Of a stretch of 64,000 bases of DNA, positions 35,515 to 43,623 are shown piece by piece. Where the stretch lies: assembly GCF_001940225.2 (NCBI RefSeq), contig NZ_CP135164.1:248001-312000 (forward strand), in the 5' to 3' direction. How positions within the stretch are numbered: the stretch's first letter is position 1; every line of letters starts with the position of its first letter. Source of the DNA: Roseburia sp. 499 (GTDB lineage Bacteria; Bacillota; Clostridia; Lachnospirales; Lachnospiraceae). The notes under the pieces were generated by a model, which worked only from the letters and a program-made list of their open reading frames with translations, was not told the DNA's origin and ran no database searches. A program made the position numbers and the translations under genes.

Positions 35515-35591
35515 CTCGGAGAGCCCACTGCAATTTTGGCTTGCCAAAACTGCTAGGGGGTTATCATCTGTGGCAGAGCCAAGATGATAAC
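35515..35591 (+). other. Putative oriT
   Basis: Two inverted repeats lie about 57-118 bases before the relaxase start. GCAATTTTGGC/GCCAAAACTGC is at 35530-35553, followed by CTAGGGGG. GTTATCATCT/AGATGATAAC is at 35560-35591 and also encloses TGGC/GCCA. Position and structure match origins of transfer nicked by MobV relaxases; the nick site is not determined. Confidence 0.6.
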
Positions 35592-35647
35592 TGCACTGCT
35601 CCGATAGATTTAACAGATAAAAAGGTAGTACAGATAAGGAGATGCAA

Positions 35648-37084
35648 ATGGGAAATATTTCATATACAGCTCATGTGAGCAATAAGAAAAGTGCCATTAC
35701 ATCGAAATCTAAGCTTGCAGCTGTTGCAAAGCATAACCTGAGAAAATATAAATCATCAGATTATAGCAAAGACAACATTTGCATCATATATGGTACATCA
35801 AAACTGATTGATGATGTGAAAACAGTATATCATAAAGAATTCGATGAGGCATTAGAAGAATATAATAAAAAGCAGACACGACAAGATAGGAAAATTGAAG
35901 ATTATTTTGAACATGTGGCAGGTAAGGAACAGGATATGGCAGTTGAAATAATCATTCAGATAGGCGACAGAGAGTTCTGGAAGCAATTTGATGATATGAA
36001 GTCATATATGAAATTATCATATCAGATAATACTGGACGAGCTTAGAAAGAGGCTACCACAGTTTGTAGTTGCAAATGCTGTGGTTCATCTTGATGAGGAT
36101 AGTCCGCATATGCACATTGTGGGAGTTCCTGTGGCAGATGGATATAAGAAAGGTCTTTGCAAGCAGGTGTCAAAAAGAAAGGTATTCACTAAAGATGTGT
36201 TATCGGGAGTGCTGCAGGATGAACTTCGAGAGGTGGCAAATAAAGAAGTCGAGGACTGGTTTGGGGAACAGATAAAAGAAAAGTCGAAAGGTCGAAATCA
36301 CGATTTATCAGTTGCGGAGTATAAGGTGGCTCAGGAGACAAAGCATTTGACACAATTACAAAAGCAGGTGGAAGAGTCGGATATGGCAGTTAAGGCAAAT
36401 AAAGCCGTTGAAAAAGAATATACGGATAAAAAAGAAAAACTGGAGACTGATATTTCATATCTGGAAAGTATGTGGCGGATTACTAAGTCGCTATCAGAAA
36501 TGGATAGTAGAGAATCAAAACAGATATCAATGGAACTTGACGAAAAGAGGGAAAAACTTCAATCGATAAATGAAGAGCTGGCAAATGCTATTGAAAAAGC
36601 AGAAGATGCAGCGAAATTGCTTGATAGAATCAAGAATTTTGTATCGTCATTCAGATTATTTGCACCTACGATAGAAGAATATGCTAATCAGGTAGAAGCA
36701 GATAAGACAATAGAGGCAGGAAACTCATTCCGTGGAATATTGGATGAGCTGGGCAAACTGCTTGAGACATTCAAAGAACTGATAAAAGAAGGCTTATGCT
36801 GGTTTCCAAGGCTGATGAGATGGAAAACTTCTAAAGGAGAAGTGGCTCCGGTGTTTTTAGAGAAAAGTGATGGTTATTCATATTTGGTGTATGGATATAT
36901 GAATGTGGAGACTAAGGAATATTATTCTAAAGAGAGTATTCAATGGGAGATTACAGCAGGTAATCGTACTGGTACTGTTGAACAGATGGACGCTAATGTT
37001 GAAGCAATGGTGAGAGATTTGCAGGAGATATTGAGGATTGGGGAGGAACAGAAGAGATTGTGGGAGGTGTATGAGGGGAGATAA
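35648..37084 (+). CDS. mob: MobV-type relaxase (Mob/Pre)
   Basis: A 478-residue plasmid recombination/mobilization protein that should nick oriT and pilot the strand. The N-terminus GNISYTAHVSNKKS and the metal-binding motif AVVHLDEDSPHMHIVGVPV (H-x-D-E-x2-P-H-x-H) define the Mob_Pre family. Residues about 230-340 form a long coiled coil. The C-terminal region (about 400-478) is a compact domain of unknown role. The start at 35648 is seven bases after AAGGAG; an ATG at 35642 is too close. It is the last core gene of the mobilization module; cargo follows. Confidence 0.92.
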   Translation: MGNISYTAHVSNKKSAITSKSKLAAVAKHNLRKYKSSDYSKDNICIIYGTSKLIDDVKTVYHKEFDEALEEYNKKQTRQDRKIEDYFEHVAGKEQDMAVEIIIQIGDREFWKQFDDMKSYMKLSYQIILDELRKRLPQFVVANAVVHLDEDSPHMHIVGVPVADGYKKGLCKQVSKRKVFTKDVLSGVLQDELREVANKEVEDWFGEQIKEKSKGRNHDLSVAEYKVAQETKHLTQLQKQVEESDMAVKANKAVEKEYTDKKEKLETDISYLESMWRITKSLSEMDSRESKQISMELDEKREKLQSINEELANAIEKAEDAAKLLDRIKNFVSSFRLFAPTIEEYANQVEADKTIEAGNSFRGILDELGKLLETFKELIKEGLCWFPRLMRWKTSKGEVAPVFLEKSDGYSYLVYGYMNVETKEYYSKESIQWEITAGNRTGTVEQMDANVEAMVRDLQEILRIGEEQKRLWEVYEGR

Positions 37085-37098
37085 ATTAAACAATAGTA

Positions 37099-37154
37099 GA
37101 ACTTGTGTTCGATTTATAATGATGCTATAATATAAAAAAGTCAAACACAAGTTC
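37099..37154. promoter_or_regulatory. Inverted repeat upstream of restriction genes
   Basis: GAACTTGTGTT and AACACAAGTTC are perfect 11-base arms 34 bases apart, in the 284-base gap between relaxase and restriction genes. The loop contains TATAAT-like sequence. No controller-protein gene is present. The rest of the gap is AT-rich with nothing else recognised. Confidence 0.4.
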
Positions 37155-37368
37155 CGTTGCTATTAGTTGTTATATCGAATATAATATAATGTAAAAAAGG
37201 TAGAATATATGATAGCAAGTAAAAATATAATGAAATATTTCAAATGGAATGAAACAAAGCTCGTATTTGTGAAATAGACTAGACATAGTACTTATAGTTG
37301 GTAAAATTTTGGCAACACTGAATCGCACAGAAAAATCAAGAAATAATAGAAATATAAGGAGATATGAC

Positions 37369-38253
37369 ATGTTTGAAAAACTTATAAAAAAGATAAAAGA
37401 ATTTTCTACGAAAGATTTTAAGGAAGCGACCGAAGAAATAAGGAAATATATTGATAAAATATCAGAGAAAGATTTCAAAGAAATCGTAAAGCAGATAGGA
37501 ACTATACCTGAAAATATAGAACATGATTCGACAGAAGAAAAATTATATTCAAAGGCTTCAGATATAGTTTTAGCAAGATGTTTTAGAATGTTAGGATTGG
37601 CATCAAGAGCATTGGATGAAAGAGCAGATAGTGCTGATATATTAGCAGAAAGCATTTCAGGATATAAATATAGTTTGGTTGCAGATGCAAAATGTTTTAG
37701 ACTGAGTAGAACGGCAAAAAATCAGAAAGATTTTAAAGTTAGTAATTTGAGTGATTGGCGGGGATCTGAGAATGAGTACGCTGTTTTAGTAGCACCGTAC
37801 TTTCAATATCCACAATCTACTAGTCAAATATATTCAAAAGCTCTTGAAAATAATGTGTGTTTGTTGGCGTGGGAACACATATCAATTTTACTAGAAGAAA
37901 ATGTCAAAGAGACAGAATCATTATCTTTAGAATCTTTATGGAATGCTTCTCAAATGATAGCAAGGGATAAATCATTAAGTTTTGCGAATGCTAAATGTTG
38001 TTTTTTGCCTAAAATGGATGTTTATGTCGCAAAGAAAATTGGATTGTCGGAATCAAAATATAGAAGTATGTTAAATGATTATAAAAGATTAATTATGTAT
38101 AGAGGAAAAACAGAAATAGCTTACTGGACAGGTTGTATAGAAGAAATAAAGAAATATACCAAAGAAAAAGCAATAGAAGAATTGATTAAAGCAAAGAAAT
38201 TACAGGAAAAAATAAATGTCATTACACAGTATATTGATAAATTAAATAGGTAG
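37369..38253 (+). CDS. HindIII-type type II restriction endonuclease
   Basis: A 294-residue endonuclease clearly related to R.HindIII, which cuts A^AGCTT. Closely matching blocks include TEEKLYSKASDIVLAR, LVADAKCFRLSRTAKNQKD, FKVSNLSDWR and VLVAPYFQYPQSTSQI. The PD-(D/E)XK site is expected to use the aspartates in SADILAES and VADAK and the lysine of DAK, so specificity for AAGCTT is a reasonable inference. The start at 37369 follows AAGGAGATATGAC. The methyltransferase begins 12 bases after its stop, forming an R-M operon. No toxin-controlling C protein is seen. Confidence 0.9.
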   Translation: MFEKLIKKIKEFSTKDFKEATEEIRKYIDKISEKDFKEIVKQIGTIPENIEHDSTEEKLYSKASDIVLARCFRMLGLASRALDERADSADILAESISGYKYSLVADAKCFRLSRTAKNQKDFKVSNLSDWRGSENEYAVLVAPYFQYPQSTSQIYSKALENNVCLLAWEHISILLEENVKETESLSLESLWNASQMIARDKSLSFANAKCCFLPKMDVYVAKKIGLSESKYRSMLNDYKRLIMYRGKTEIAYWTGCIEEIKKYTKEKAIEELIKAKKLQEKINVITQYIDKLNR

Positions 38254-38264
38254 GTGAAATATTA

Positions 38265-39167
38265 ATGAGTAGAATTGAATTAGGTGATTCAATACAATTA
38301 ATAAAGAGTGTAGACACAGAATCAGTACATTTGATTTTATCTGATATTCCATATGGGATAAATTATGATAAGTGGGATGTTTTACATAACAACACAAATA
38401 GTGCGCTGTTAGGAAAAAGTCCAGCACAAGAAAAATGTGGAAGTATTTTTAAGACTAGAGGTAAACCATTGAATGGCTGGGCTCAATCAGATAAAAATAT
38501 TCCAGTTGAATATTATCAATGGTGTTCATCGTGGGCAGAAGATTGGTTAAGAGTATTGAAGCCAGGTGCAAGTTGTTTTATATTTGCAGGACGAAGGATG
38601 GCACATAGGTGTATTTGTGCAATGGAAGATGCTGGTTTTATTTTTAAAGATATGATTGCATGGGAAAAGGATTCAGCAGCATATAGAGCACAGAGAGTTA
38701 GCTGTGTTTTTGATAGAAGAAATGATGAACAGAATAGTTTGGCGTGGGAGGGATGGAAGATAGGAAATCTGAGACCACTATTTGAACCAATACTTTGGTT
38801 TATGAAACCTTATCCACAAGGAACTACTTTGACAGATAATATAACAAAATATGAAGTTGGTGCATTTAATGAAAATAAATTAAAAGAGTTAACTACCTTG
38901 AATGAGGGACTTGAAATATGCTCGAATATTCTAAAGGTAAAGACTCAAAAAACTGATAGAGGATTACATCCAACGCAAAAAGCAGTGGAATTAATGGAAA
39001 TACTAATTTCGTTAGTAACTAAAGAAGGACAGACTGTGTTAGATCCTTTTTGTGGGTGTGGAACGACATTAGTTGCTGCAAAAAAATTAAATAGAGAATA
39101 TATCGGATTTGAGATAAATGAAGAATATTATAACAATATATTGCTAAGGATGGATGATAATGAATAA
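38265..39167 (+). CDS. DNA methyltransferase of the HindIII-type system
   Basis: A 300-residue class beta amino-methyltransferase expected to protect AAGCTT by adenine N6 methylation. The catalytic motif IV near the N-terminus reads SDIPYGINYDKW (DIPY in place of DPPY). The target-recognition part is central. HPTQKAVELMEILI and the SAM-binding VLDPFCGCGTTLVAAKKL with YIGFEINEEYY close the protein, the beta order. It is directly behind the endonuclease gene and overlaps the small Cys-rich ORF by eight bases. Confidence 0.92.
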   Translation: MSRIELGDSIQLIKSVDTESVHLILSDIPYGINYDKWDVLHNNTNSALLGKSPAQEKCGSIFKTRGKPLNGWAQSDKNIPVEYYQWCSSWAEDWLRVLKPGASCFIFAGRRMAHRCICAMEDAGFIFKDMIAWEKDSAAYRAQRVSCVFDRRNDEQNSLAWEGWKIGNLRPLFEPILWFMKPYPQGTTLTDNITKYEVGAFNENKLKELTTLNEGLEICSNILKVKTQKTDRGLHPTQKAVELMEILISLVTKEGQTVLDPFCGCGTTLVAAKKLNREYIGFEINEEYYNNILLRMDDNE

Positions 39168-39381
39168 AGTACAATTTGGTTTTTCTGAGCCATTAAATGA
39201 AGGCGATACTGAAAATACTACATTAGGATGTAGACACACAAATCCAGACATTTGTGGAAGTAATAGTATACCAGGATTATGTGCCTTCGAATCTGAAGAC
39301 GGTATATGTAGAAAACCATCGCGTGCTTGGAAAAAAAGGTATAATCAATTAATGAATAGCAATGGGAAAGCAGAGGCGTAA
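39160..39381 (+). CDS. Small Cys-rich protein linked to R-M genes
   Basis: A 73-residue protein, MNKVQFGFSEPLNEGD..., with four cysteines (GCRHTNPDICG, PGLCAFESEDGICRKPS), ending in a basic helix (RAWKKRYNQLM). The C-x8-C...C-x8-C spacing could bind zinc. It starts inside the methyltransferase end and is therefore part of the R-M operon. No family is recognised; a regulatory or accessory role is speculative. Confidence 0.65.
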   Translation: MNKVQFGFSEPLNEGDTENTTLGCRHTNPDICGSNSIPGLCAFESEDGICRKPSRAWKKRYNQLMNSNGKAEA

Positions 39382-40359
39382 TGTTACCCAAAAGTAAAAT
39401 TATTTTTGGAAAAGGAGATAAATTATGCAGTTATCTGATTTCATAAGACAATTTCGCAATCATCCAGTATTATTTGTAGGAACTGGGATGAGTTTAAGAT
39501 ATTTGGAAAATTCATATTCTTGGGATGATTTGCTGAAAAAGATTTGTTTTGAATTAAAAGGTAATAATGAGTATTATTATGATATAAAATCAAATCATTG
39601 TTATGATGGAAAATATAAATATGATGAAATTGCTTCTGATATCGAAAAAGAATTTAATTCCACTTTAGTTTCAGATAGAAATGGAAAGTTTAAAGAGATA
39701 AATGATTTATTTTACAGTAATATGGAAAAAGGAATTAATATAAGTAGGTTTAAATTATATATTGCACAAATATTTGAATCATTAAAATATAAAAGTAGTC
39801 CAGAACTTACTGAATTAAAGAAGGCAAAAAAGAATCTAAGTTCTATTATCACGACTAATTATGATTGTATGTTGGAAGATATTTTTGGATTTAAACCTTT
39901 GGTTGGAAATGATATTTTGCTTAGTAATCCATATGGGGCGTTATATAAAATACATGGAAGTGTAGATGAACCAGACAAAATTATAATTACACATGAAGAT
40001 TATGAAAAATTTAATCAGAAATATGAATTAATAAGAGCACAGTTATTATCATTATTTATTCATAACCCCATTATATTTATTGGTTACAACATTGGTGATG
40101 ACAATATAAAACAAATATTGAAGACTATCTTTACATATGTTGATCCATCATCAGATGCTGCTGAAAAAGTTAGGTCACAGTTTTTATTGGTAGAGTATGC
40201 AAAAGACTCTGATAATGTTGAAGTTACAGAACATAATATAGATGTTGAAGGTTTTTCAACTATAGTGGTTCAGTTGTCAAGACAAAAATCTAAGACTTTT
40301 ATAATGAACTGATATCCATGGTTAGAGGAAGATGGCTTCTCCTCAGTGACAGTCTCCAA

Positions 40360-41430
40360 TTAAGCAGCATTCTTAGCAGCGTCATATAGCATAGCCGGAT
40401 AGTATACAGATGCTGGAGGAACATTACCGATTGCAGAATGGCAACGCTCAAAGTTGTACTTATGAATATAAGCAGCGATAGCCTGACGTGCTTCTTTGAT
40501 ATTTTTCCATTCGGTAAGATATGCTTCTTCGTACTTGAATGTACGGAACCAGCGTTCAATCATGATGTTATCAGCCCAACGGCTTTTTCCATCCATGCTT
40601 TGCTTGATTTTGTTTGTTTTAAGAAAATCCTTGTATTTTTGACTGGTAAATTGGCATCCTTGATCTGAGTTAAGGATTTCTGGTTTTGCAACTTTAAATG
40701 CTTTTTCACATGCTTCTATGCAGGCACGTGTATCCAAAGTGTCATCCAGTTCCCAGCCTACGATACAACGGCTATGCCAATCTATAATGGCTGTTAAATA
40801 CAAGAAACCATGCTTCATTGGAATATATGTAATGTCAATTGACCATGCCTGGTTAGGGCGGTCTATGATGGCATTTCTAAGTAAATATGGAACAACCTGT
40901 GCCTGTTTCAAGCGTTTTGAAAGATTTGGCTTTGGATATACTGGGTTAATACCCATTTCATCCATGTATCTACGTGCTTTGCGTCTGCCAACTTTATATC
41001 CATGTTGTTTAAGCTGGGAAGATATCTGTCTGGCACCCCATGTTGGATTATCCGTGTGAAGCCGATCTATGATTCGTTTACATTCAAATTCTTCATCAGA
41101 AATAGGCGTTCCTTTGTAATAAATACTTGTCCTGTTAATGCTGGCAAGCATCGCAACAACAGAAACCGGAAGATTGCTTTCCTTATTCTTCGAATGGTTT
41201 TTTACTAAATTTACTCTCGTAGTCAGGTCCAAGCAATTCTTCAGATTTTTTTTTGAGCCAATCCACCTGCATGGTGAGTTGACCGACCTTTTTTGCATAT
41301 TCAGCTTTTTCCTTACGCTCTGATGCAAGCTTTTCCTTGATATTTTCTTCTCTTTTGTCATCAAAAACAACAGAAGCATTGTCCAGAAATTCTTTCTTCC
41401 AGTTACGGAGTAAGTTTGGCTGAATATCAT
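40360..41430 (-). CDS. IS3-family transposase OrfB (DDE)
   Basis: The catalytic transposase part. An HTH_21 region (ASINRTSIYYKG ... WGARQISSQLKQHGYKVGRRKARRYM) precedes an rve-type DDE integrase core with WSIDITYIPM (first D), LNSDQGCQF (second D) and the final Glu in NIMIERWFRTFKYEEAY. The true start is unclear: the frame extends upstream into orfA. The orfB frame is +1 relative to orfA over the A9 run near 41245, unlike the -1 relation usual in this family. The stop is near the left IS end. Confidence 0.85.
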   Translation of the reverse strand: MIFSQTYSVTGRKNFWTMLLLFLMTKEKKISRKSLHQSVRKKLNMQKRSVNSPCRWIGSKKNLKNCLDLTTRVNLVKNHSKNKESNLPVSVVAMLASINRTSIYYKGTPISDEEFECKRIIDRLHTDNPTWGARQISSQLKQHGYKVGRRKARRYMDEMGINPVYPKPNLSKRLKQAQVVPYLLRNAIIDRPNQAWSIDITYIPMKHGFLYLTAIIDWHSRCIVGWELDDTLDTRACIEACEKAFKVAKPEILNSDQGCQFTSQKYKDFLKTNKIKQSMDGKSRWADNIMIERWFRTFKYEEAYLTEWKNIKEARQAIAAYIHKYNFERCHSAIGNVPPASVYYPAMLYDAAKNAA

Positions 41431-41530
41431 TTTCGGTAGCTATTGTATTTATATCTTTTTCACCTTTAAGCACTTCCAATACGAGTTTTGCTTTGAACTG
41501 AGCTGTAAAATTTCTTCTTGTACGAGACAT
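41183..41530 (-). CDS. IS3-family OrfA (helix-turn-helix)
   Basis: A 115-residue DNA-binding part of the transposase. TAQFKAKLVLEVLKGEKDINTIATENDIQPNLLRNWKKEFL is an HTH_Tnp_1 domain, followed by a leucine-zipper helix (EKAEYAKKVGQLTMQVDWLKKKSEEL). AAGGAAAAATT lies before the ATG. It overlaps the orfB reading frame by about 250 bases. Confidence 0.88.
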   Translation of the reverse strand: MSRTRRNFTAQFKAKLVLEVLKGEKDINTIATENDIQPNLLRNWKKEFLDNASVVFDDKREENIKEKLASERKEKAEYAKKVGQLTMQVDWLKKKSEELLGPDYESKFSKKPFEE

Positions 41531-42344
41531 AATTTTTCCTTCTTTCTGATTGATAATAAGAGTATATCAAATTCATTAAGATTTGTCTCAGGAAGTGTCT
41601 TAAATTATGATACCATTATAAACAATAAGAATTAATCGAATAAAAACAGATAATTATGCTGCAATATATAGAGAATTATCGGGCTTACAGCTACCAGTAT
41701 CAGCAATGGATATAAGGAAGGTTCAAAATGTAGTAAAAGAAATATATGCAGGAGGAACAATTAAAGTAAGAATTACTAATGATTTAGATGAACTAGATAA
41801 TAGTGATAAGGTTCTTGTAATAGGTTCACAAAAATCAATAACCTATTCATATCAAACTGCTCCAGAAATGATGAAGAATTACTTCGATATAATAGAAGAG
41901 GAAAATAATCAGGTTTTGGAGTTGGTTGATAAAATTATGATTCAATCTTCGCAGTATTTTCCTATATATGGTTTTTCATTAATTGATCCGAAAATTAAAA
42001 GAAGTGAAAAGTTAAAAAAACAGCAGAAGGAGAAGCTGAAAGTAATTTATGATTCGGTTAAGGATAGATATAAAGTGACAGAAAATTCACTTGTAGATAT
42101 TTTGCAAAATGATAATTATGCAATGACTTATAAAAACGAAGTCATTGCATATGCGTTAATGGAGAAAAAAATAATGCCAGAGGAAGTTGAACCTTATTTG
42201 AAAGAAATGAGCAATTTAAGCGGAAATACTACCGATTATAGAAGATTATTATGTGCATATGATTATGTAAAATATTCTGATTACGATAGAAAAGATGCTA
42301 GTGATTAATTCCCGATTGTATAATATATATATATATTTAGGCTT

Positions 42345-42584
42345 TTACTGACACCAATCCTCATCCATAGCATCAGCCCAAGCTTGCAACTCGCAATCAA
42401 GAGCAAGTGCAGCATACATAAGCGGATTATCAATTGCAAGGTTATCAATAAGCCTTTGAGAGTTAGGTGTAGTATGCAGATTCTTTTCAGCTTCAGCACA
42501 GGATAAGAATAGAAGTGTATTATCAGCAAAAGCAATATCAATTCCGTTCTTGTATTGGTTGTAGTAAGCAAAATATATTTTCAT
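42345..42584 (-). CDS. Small DUF6061-like protein, 79 aa
   Basis: Begins MKIYFAYYNQYKNGIDIAFA and contains TPNSQRLIDNLAIDNPLMYAALAL, a pattern I associate with small DUF6061-type proteins of Lachnospiraceae mobile elements. The function is unknown. The start at 42584 follows AAAGGACTACT. It lies at the right end of the first element and is transcribed inward. An upstream-extended frame would cover the terminal repeats and is rejected. Confidence 0.6.
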   Translation of the reverse strand: MKIYFAYYNQYKNGIDIAFADNTLLFLSCAEAEKNLHTTPNSQRLIDNLAIDNPLMYAALALDCELQAWADAMDEDWCQ

Positions 42585-42678
42585 AGTAGTAGTCCTTTCT
42601 TTGTTAAAGTAATGAGTAGTTTTGGGAATGTGTGGGTAGTCAACCGCATACAACACATATGCAACAATTCCAACCACA

Positions 42679-42700
42679 AATCCCATATTGATGGGCTTTT
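42679..42700 (+). terminator. Right-end hairpin of first element
   Basis: AATCCCAT pairs with ATGGGCTT (mismatch at one position), followed by TT. An equivalent hairpin, CCCTTATTTCAGGG, precedes the att copy at 48621. Confidence 0.5.
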
Positions 42701-42719
42701 CAAAATATCAAAACGTTAC

Positions 42720-42732
42720 CAAAGAGATAATC
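42720..42732 (+). repeat. att core copy 2
   Basis: CAAAGAGATAATC, identical to the rpsI end. It is preceded by CAAAACGTTAC and followed by AATTTCACAATTCAGAACGTC, a context shared with the other downstream copies. Confidence 0.85.
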
Positions 42733-42778
42733 AATTTCACAATTCAGAACGTCTCAGGACGTTTCAGAAATGCTTATT

Positions 42779-42808
42779 ACATCCCAGGATTCTGTTCTGG
42801 GATGTTTT
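42779..42808 (+). terminator. Terminator next to att copy 2
   Basis: ACATCCCAG pairs with CTGGGATGT, then T5. It is preceded by the small palindrome ACGTCTCAGGACGT (42749-42762). The same pair recurs after the other att copies. Confidence 0.88.
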
Positions 42809-42825
42809 TGTATAAAAAAATAAAG

Positions 42826-42840
42826 AAGTATGATATACTT
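42826..42840. promoter_or_regulatory. Palindromic operator/promoter of DUF4160 pair 1
   Basis: AAGTATGATATACTT is a perfect inverted repeat (six-base arms) overlapping a TATACT -10-like box. It is identical in the second copy at 48727-48741. A candidate autoregulatory site. Confidence 0.5.
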
Positions 42841-42882
42841 TATATAAGTAAGTCAAAAATGATTATTTGGAGGTGAAACAAT

Positions 42883-43143
42883 ATGCCGGAAATATCATTA
42901 TTTTATGGAATACGAGTTACTATGTATTATGATGATTATAATCCACCGCATTTTCATGCAGAGTATAATGGGAATAAAGCAATTATTGAAATTGATACAG
43001 CCAGATGCATTAAAGGTGCTTTGCCATCAAGACAATTAAAGTTGATTTTAGCGTGGTGTGTTCTACATCAAGATGAGTTGATGCAGAATTGGGAATTATC
43101 AAAAGATGGAAAACCGTTAAATAGAATTAATCCACTTGTATAG
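42883..43143 (+). CDS. DUF4160 protein, copy 1
   Basis: An 86-residue protein with the DUF4160 core: FYGIRVTMYYDDYNPPHFHAEYNG and LKLILAWCVLHQDELMQNWELS. It precedes a DUF2442 gene, a pairing widely seen and suspected to be a toxin-antitoxin-like module; activity is unproven. ATG start after TTGGAGGTG. The copy at 48783 encodes the same 86 residues with 13 silent changes plus a start-codon change. It is the first gene of the unit behind att copy 2. Confidence 0.88.
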   Translation: MPEISLFYGIRVTMYYDDYNPPHFHAEYNGNKAIIEIDTARCIKGALPSRQLKLILAWCVLHQDELMQNWELSKDGKPLNRINPLV

Positions 43144-43156
43144 GGAGGCGATGTTT

Positions 43157-43432
43157 ATGTTTCCAAAGGTAGTTCAAGTAATACCAATGAAAGACTATTC
43201 AGTATTTGTGTACTTTGAGGATGGGAAAATAGTATGTTATGATATGAAAAAAATGTTAGATAAAGAAGTTTTCAAACCGTTGAAAGACATTTCAGTATTT
43301 GTTGATGCATGTACGGTTATGAATGATACGTTAGCTTGGGATATAAGTGGAAATAGAGATGCTGGTCGATGCATTGATATTGATCCTGATACGTTGTATG
43401 AATTGCCTTACTGCAAGGAACAAATAGCTTAG
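43157..43432 (+). CDS. DUF2442 protein, copy 1
   Basis: A 91-residue protein: MFPKVVQVIPMKDYSVFVYFEDGKIVCYDM ... DTLAWDISGNRDAGRCIDIDPDTLY, the DUF2442 fold. The start at 43157 has GGGAGG eight bases before; an ATG at 43151 is too close. It lies 13 bases after the DUF4160 stop and is thus co-transcribed. It differs from the second copy at three residues (K/N, G/S, Q/R). Proteins of this type are proposed antitoxin or DNA-binding partners. Confidence 0.85.
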   Translation: MFPKVVQVIPMKDYSVFVYFEDGKIVCYDMKKMLDKEVFKPLKDISVFVDACTVMNDTLAWDISGNRDAGRCIDIDPDTLYELPYCKEQIA

Positions 43433-43623
43433 ATGTAAACTTATACACTTTGGATATGTTTTCGAGACAAGTTTTTGTTATGTAATAAGTAGTTGGAACG
43501 TAAGAACAGAGATAAGGCTTATGAGGTCATAAAGCAGCAGGAACGCAACCGATAAAGTGATTGCATAATCTGTGAAATTTGATATAATTAACAGCAATGT
43601 TTTAAATATTGGAGGACGAAGAA

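Larger units (their letters stand above)
40265..41624 (-). mobile_element. IS3-family insertion sequence
   Basis: A 1.35-kb element with orfA and orfB on the minus strand. Its ends resemble each other around TGGTTCAGTTGTCAAGACA (left) and, inverted, TGGTATCATAATTTAAGACA (right). The interrupted protein rejoins if ATA (40262-40264 / 41625-41627) is the target duplication. Terminal repeats alone would put the right end near 41615, so the boundary is uncertain by about ten bases. Confidence 0.8.
39425..42308 (+). pseudogene. SIR2-family defence gene interrupted by IS3-type element
   Basis: The 5' part (39425-40264) encodes a SIR2-like NAD-binding domain: LFVGTGMSLRYL, TTNYDCMLEDI, the catalytic-type His in YKIHGSVDEP and FIGYNIGDDNI. 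The 3' part (41625-42308) continues with IRINRIKTDNYAAIYREL and a helical C-terminal domain. Joining after FSTI (40264) to ATA AGA (41625) gives a smooth protein of about 507 residues, typical of SIR2-type NADases that deplete NAD+ on phage infection. The insertion sequence between makes it inactive unless precisely excised. The N-terminal fragment retains the whole NADase domain, though without its regulatory tail. AAAGGAGATAAATT is the ribosome site. Confidence 0.8.
32207..42732 (+). mobile_element. Integrative mobilizable element in rpsI 3' end
   Basis: A 10.5-kb unit bounded by 13-bp direct repeats. Order: terminator, tyrosine integrase and XRE regulator (both minus), small DNA-binding protein, RepA-like ATPase, inverted repeats and oriT-like region, MobV relaxase, HindIII-type restriction-modification pair, SIR2 gene broken by an IS3-family element, and a short DUF6061-like gene. 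No conjugation (type IV secretion) genes are present, so it must use another element's machinery. ACACATATGCARCA motifs lie near both ends (32314 and 42653) and could be integrase arm sites. Confidence 0.85.
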
